18,781 nt of DNA from Cylindrobasidium torrendii FP15055 ss-10. Taxonomy: Eukaryota; Basidiomycota; Agaricomycetes; Agaricales; Physalacriaceae. Position 1 is the first letter of the stretch. Every line of letters begins with the position of its first letter. The DNA lies in assembly GCA_000934385.1 (NCBI GenBank), contig KN880809.1:1-18781 (forward strand), read 5' to 3'. The position numbers were made by a program, and so were the translations under genes. Below the pieces are notes generated by a model. It saw only the letters and a list, made by a program, of their open reading frames with translations. It ran no database searches and was not told where the DNA came from. Shown piece by piece: positions 18,730 through 18,781 of the stretch.

Positions 18730-18781
18730 ACCGCCGTCCGAGATCCGGTATTGAGATACCGAGGCATCCCCCGCCGCTCCC

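Overview
The window reads as nuclear DNA of a basidiomycete, most likely an Agaricomycete. All recognisable genes are split by many short introns (about 44-66 nt, GT-AG), and the gene families seen are mushroom-type: a Plavaka-family DNA transposase, a TET/JBP-like 2-oxoglutarate/Fe(II) dioxygenase, a basidiomycete integrase-core protein and a protein like the N-terminal half of fungal alpha-kinase proteins. Exon models below were built by hand from open frames, splice sites and reading-frame phase. They have not been checked against transcripts or databases.

Layout. 81-1856 (minus): a five-exon gene with an N-terminal Cys-rich zinc-binding-like motif. 1857-2443: a divergent promoter region with a TATA box facing each way. 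2444-4164 (plus): an intact eight-exon, 441-codon integrase-core (DDE) gene. About 4200-4580: short AGGTCA/CCTAGGT-like repeats. 4584-8098 (minus): a five-exon Plavaka transposase gene, complete except for one in-frame TGA at codon 219, with a 33-bp minisatellite in its linker. 8099-9433: the divergent spacer. 9434-11925 (plus): one three-exon gene for a 791-aa protein of unknown function. 12312-14372 (plus): a TET/JBP-like dioxygenase with its metal and 2-oxoglutarate residues present. 14572-15882 (plus): a five-exon gene for a 373-aa, strongly acidic unknown protein with its own TATA box. About 16100-16797: a second block of the same kind of short repeats. 16801-17038: an orphan coding exon. 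17039-18781: no convincing gene; a GC-rich inverted repeat and a 21-bp direct repeat lie near the right edge.

Main interpretation. The two repeat blocks at about 4200-4580 and 16100-16797 share motifs, including a partly collinear inverted similarity, and look like the subterminal repeats of one CACTA/Plavaka-type transposon of about 12.6 kb. Inside it the transposase faces left, and three nearly intact cargo genes (unknown 791-aa protein, TET/JBP dioxygenase, acidic 373-aa protein) face right. TET/JBP genes in basidiomycetes are known mainly as passengers of KDZ elements, so a Plavaka element carrying one with two unknown companions would be a less familiar arrangement: a transposon that may carry its own DNA-base-oxidising enzyme. 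Exact terminal inverted repeats and target-site duplications could not be fixed by eye.
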